Below are positions 62,164 to 64,000 of a stretch of DNA of 64,000 nucleotides, one piece after another. The DNA lies in NCBI RefSeq assembly GCF_000368785.1, contig NZ_KB849689.1, forward strand, positions 316,293 to 380,292, written 5' to 3'. Below the pieces are notes generated by a model that saw nothing but the letters and a program-made list of their open reading frames with translations, searched no databases and had not been told where the DNA came from. This DNA comes from Acinetobacter towneri DSM 14962 = CIP 107472 (GTDB lineage Bacteria; Pseudomonadota; Gammaproteobacteria; Pseudomonadales; Moraxellaceae). The first letter of the stretch is position 1, and the number at the start of each line of letters is the position of its first letter. The translations under genes were made by a program, and so were the position numbers.

Positions 62164-63300
62164 ATGAATCCATCGCAGCAGTATCGTTTTTTACGTCACT
62201 CATTACGTGATGGTAGAAGCATTAAAAATGATTCCTCACGCTGGACTAAATTACATTTAGATCCATGGTTGCTGTGTTTTCTGATTTTAAATGCGATTCT
62301 GGGTTTAATGGTGGTATATAGTGCCACCGCGCAAGATATGGGGATGGTGCTGCGTCAAGCAACCAGTTTTGGCATTGGTTTTATCGCCATGATTATTTTG
62401 GCGCAAATTCCGCCTAAGGTATATCAAGCTGCCAGTCCATATTTTTATATCTTTGCAGTCATCATGCTGGTTTTGGTTTTGGTCATTGGTGAAACCCGTA
62501 TGGGGGCAAAACGCTGGATCAGCTTGCCAGGTATTGGCAGTATGCAACCCAGTGAATTTATGAAATTTGCCATGCCATTGATGATGGCGTGGTATTTTTC
62601 GCGTCGTGCTTTCCCGCCTAAATTGATCCATATCATTGTCGCTTTAGTGATTATGATGATTCCTTTTGTCTTGGTGGCATTGCAACCCGATTTAAACATT
62701 GGTTTGATTATTCCCGGTGTCTTTGCGCTATTTTTAAGTGGCATGTCATGGCGATTAATCTTAGGAGCAATCACTGCATTGGCGCTCGCAGCACCATTGC
62801 TTTGGATGTTCTTTTTGCAGGAGTACCAAAAGAAAAGGGTACTCACCTTATTTGACCCAGAGTCGGATGCCTTGGGGGCAGGCTGGAATATTATTCAATC
62901 TAAAATTGCCATTGGTTCAGGCGGCTTTACAGGTAAAGGTTATTTAGAAGGAACGCAATCACATTTGGGTTATCTGCCTGAACATCATACTGACTTTATT
63001 ATGTCGACCTATGCCGAAGAATTTGGTTTTATTGGCGTATTTTTACTGTTCAGTTTGTTTGCTGCCATTATTTTACGTTGTTTGATGATTGGGATGAATT
63101 GTTTCCATAATTTTGGACGTTTGTATGCAGGCACGGTTGGTCTGACTTTCTTTTTCTTTGTATTTCTAAACTCAGGGATGGTGAGTGGTATTTTACCTGT
63201 AACGGGTGACCCATTGCCGCTGATGAGTTATGGTGGAACGGCTGTTATTTCCATGTTGGCGAGTATGGGGATTGTGATGTCTATCCATACTCATCGTTAA
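62164..63300 (+). CDS. rodA: Rod-shape peptidoglycan glycosyltransferase RodA
   Basis: This is a SEDS-family polymerase that builds glycan strands with its partner PBP2 during side-wall growth. It is 378 residues long with about ten TM helices. GAKRWISLPG lies near residue 118, and PEHHTDFIMSTYAEEFG and GDPLPLMSYGGT are SEDS signatures. The TTG at 62155 is in frame; the ATG at 62164 is preferred. No pbpA/mrdA lies next to it here. The IS30-family gene ends 75 bp downstream. Confidence 0.93.
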   Translation: MNPSQQYRFLRHSLRDGRSIKNDSSRWTKLHLDPWLLCFLILNAILGLMVVYSATAQDMGMVLRQATSFGIGFIAMIILAQIPPKVYQAASPYFYIFAVIMLVLVLVIGETRMGAKRWISLPGIGSMQPSEFMKFAMPLMMAWYFSRRAFPPKLIHIIVALVIMMIPFVLVALQPDLNIGLIIPGVFALFLSGMSWRLILGAITALALAAPLLWMFFLQEYQKKRVLTLFDPESDALGAGWNIIQSKIAIGSGGFTGKGYLEGTQSHLGYLPEHHTDFIMSTYAEEFGFIGVFLLFSLFAAIILRCLMIGMNCFHNFGRLYAGTVGLTFFFFVFLNSGMVSGILPVTGDPLPLMSYGGTAVISMLASMGIVMSIHTHR

Positions 63301-63315
63301 TACAGAATCCATCTG

Positions 63316-63358
63316 AAAGATGATGTAGGTGAGTTTTGCTATTATCATCTTTTTCTCT
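63316..63358 (+). terminator. Likely terminator of rodA
   Basis: AAAGATGAT and ATCATCTTT pair perfectly over 9 bp with a 19-nt loop, then TTCTCTTTTT. The long loop lowers confidence. Confidence 0.5.
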
Positions 63359-63359
63359 T

Positions 63360-64000
63360 TTTGTGGTTGGCGGATTCAAGCGGCAAGTGCAACAGTATAA
63401 AAACCAGCCATAACTTCACTCGGTGTATACCAACCTAGTGTTTTTCTAGGACGATGGTTGAGTGCAAATTCTATCTGCTCTATTTGTTCGTTTGACACGT
63501 CATCAAACGATGATGATTTTGGCAGATATTGACGGATTAAACCATTCGTATTTTCATTTCTAGCTCGCTGAATAGACTTGTAAGGATCAGCAAAATACGT
63601 CTCTATGCAAGCATCAGTAATTCTTTTGTGTTCGGAAAATTCTTTGCCATTATCAAATGTCACACTATAAGCATGGCTCATTTGTAAACGATCTAATGCA
63701 CAAGTAATTGTTTGAGAGGATGCTCTCGTTGGCCCTAAATGAACAATATGTACATACAGGCTCTTTCGATCAACGAGAGTCAATAAAGCACCTTTATGAT
63801 GTTTACCAATCACCGTGTCACCTTCGAAATCTCCTAAACGTTGTCGTTGATCAATGACCTGGTCTCGGCAGTGAATACTTGTTTTATCAATGATTTGCCC
63901 CCTACGATCCGTGTTTTTGTAACCGCGTTTTCGATATTTCTTCTGAAGCCTTAAGTGTAGATAAAGTTTACCGCCTTTTGATTTATCTTGATAAATGTAC
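63360..64000 (-). mobile_element. IS30-family insertion sequence, partial
   Basis: This is the element around the transposase above. The exact right end is not determined because the other inverted repeat lies beyond the window. It should fall shortly after the stop codon, within about 63360-63375, where GGCGGATTCAAGCGGC is found. Confidence 0.7.
63376..64000 (-). CDS. IS30-family transposase, C-terminal part
   Basis: This is the last 207 or so residues of an IS30-type DDE transposase, open to the window edge. The catalytic residues are in FEGDTVIG (Asp), FDNGKEFSEH (Asp) and RNENTNGLIRQYLPK (Glu), all present. The upstream part (RLQKKYRKRGYKN and RRGQIIDK) is the normal linker before the catalytic core. 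It is similar in style to IS30-family elements of Acinetobacter, but I cannot name the IS. It is convergent with rodA. Confidence 0.93.
   Translation of the reverse strand, partial: YIYQDKSKGGKLYLHLRLQKKYRKRGYKNTDRRGQIIDKTSIHCRDQVIDQRQRLGDFEGDTVIGKHHKGALLTLVDRKSLYVHIVHLGPTRASSQTITCALDRLQMSHAYSVTFDNGKEFSEHKRITDACIETYFADPYKSIQRARNENTNGLIRQYLPKSSSFDDVSNEQIEQIEFALNHRPRKTLGWYTPSEVMAGFYTVALAA

Overview
The window is chromosomal DNA of a moderately AT-rich gammaproteobacterium, almost certainly an Acinetobacter. The support is the style of the housekeeping proteins, an AceI/AceR-type divergent PACE-efflux/LysR pair, a pgk-lipoprotein-fba cluster, a pyrG-kdsA-eno-ftsB-ispD cluster, and IS982- and IS30-family insertion sequences. 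Genus assignment rests on remembered family resemblance, not on a search. No rRNA, tRNA, CRISPR array or prophage was recognised.

Layout. Positions 1-399 are the right end of an IS982-family element. Positions 400-10558 hold an unknown protein, a zinc-ribbon protein, pepN, a small lipoprotein, gor, a small ORF with a structured leader and a possible antisense-strand sRNA, two tandem universal stress proteins and a lipoprotein esterase gene. That esterase gene is cut near its 3' end by a second, complete copy of the same IS (10559-11533) with a clear 7-bp target duplication. Next come benE, a LysE-type exporter, tal and aceR/aceI (11.6-16.2 kb). A lipid-metabolism group follows (thiolase, high-molecular-weight FabG, MaoC hydratase; 16.2-20.4 kb), then a class C-like esterase, dnaX, a thioesterase and an iron-type alcohol dehydrogenase. 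A tight operon at 26.0-29.7 kb carries an LMW tyrosine phosphatase, murB, a YdcF-like protein and a lipase-like hydrolase. A NarL-type two-component pair (30.0-32.6 kb) is followed by roxA, a maf-like gene and a DUF2237 gene, then pgk, a lipoprotein gene and fba.

The 37.9-49.1 kb stretch mixes core genes (lpxH, ppiB, glnS, trmA, cobB) with small accessory genes. These are a zinc-ribbon protein, a very AT-rich two-TM protein resembling superinfection-exclusion SieB, an LRAT-like protein, a frameshifted DUF2233 glycosidase gene and small Cys-containing proteins. From 49.4 to 56.2 kb there is glutaryl-CoA dehydrogenase and a PadR-controlled catabolic locus: two palindromic operators 42 bp apart lie in front of an Old Yellow Enzyme-type dienoyl-CoA reductase, an NTF2-like protein and a YheT-like hydrolase. 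The right end is the core pyrG-kdsA-eno-ftsB-ispD run, rodA, and an IS30-family transposase that leaves the window.

No large new system is evident. The most notable signals are the precisely reconstructable IS insertion and the hairpin that would sequester the transposase start, the paired PadR operators, a zinc-less CobB, a SieB-like islet, a basic Thr/Ser-rich tail ahead of a thiolase, a one-base frameshift in a DUF2233 gene, and an unannotated RNA candidate downstream of gor.
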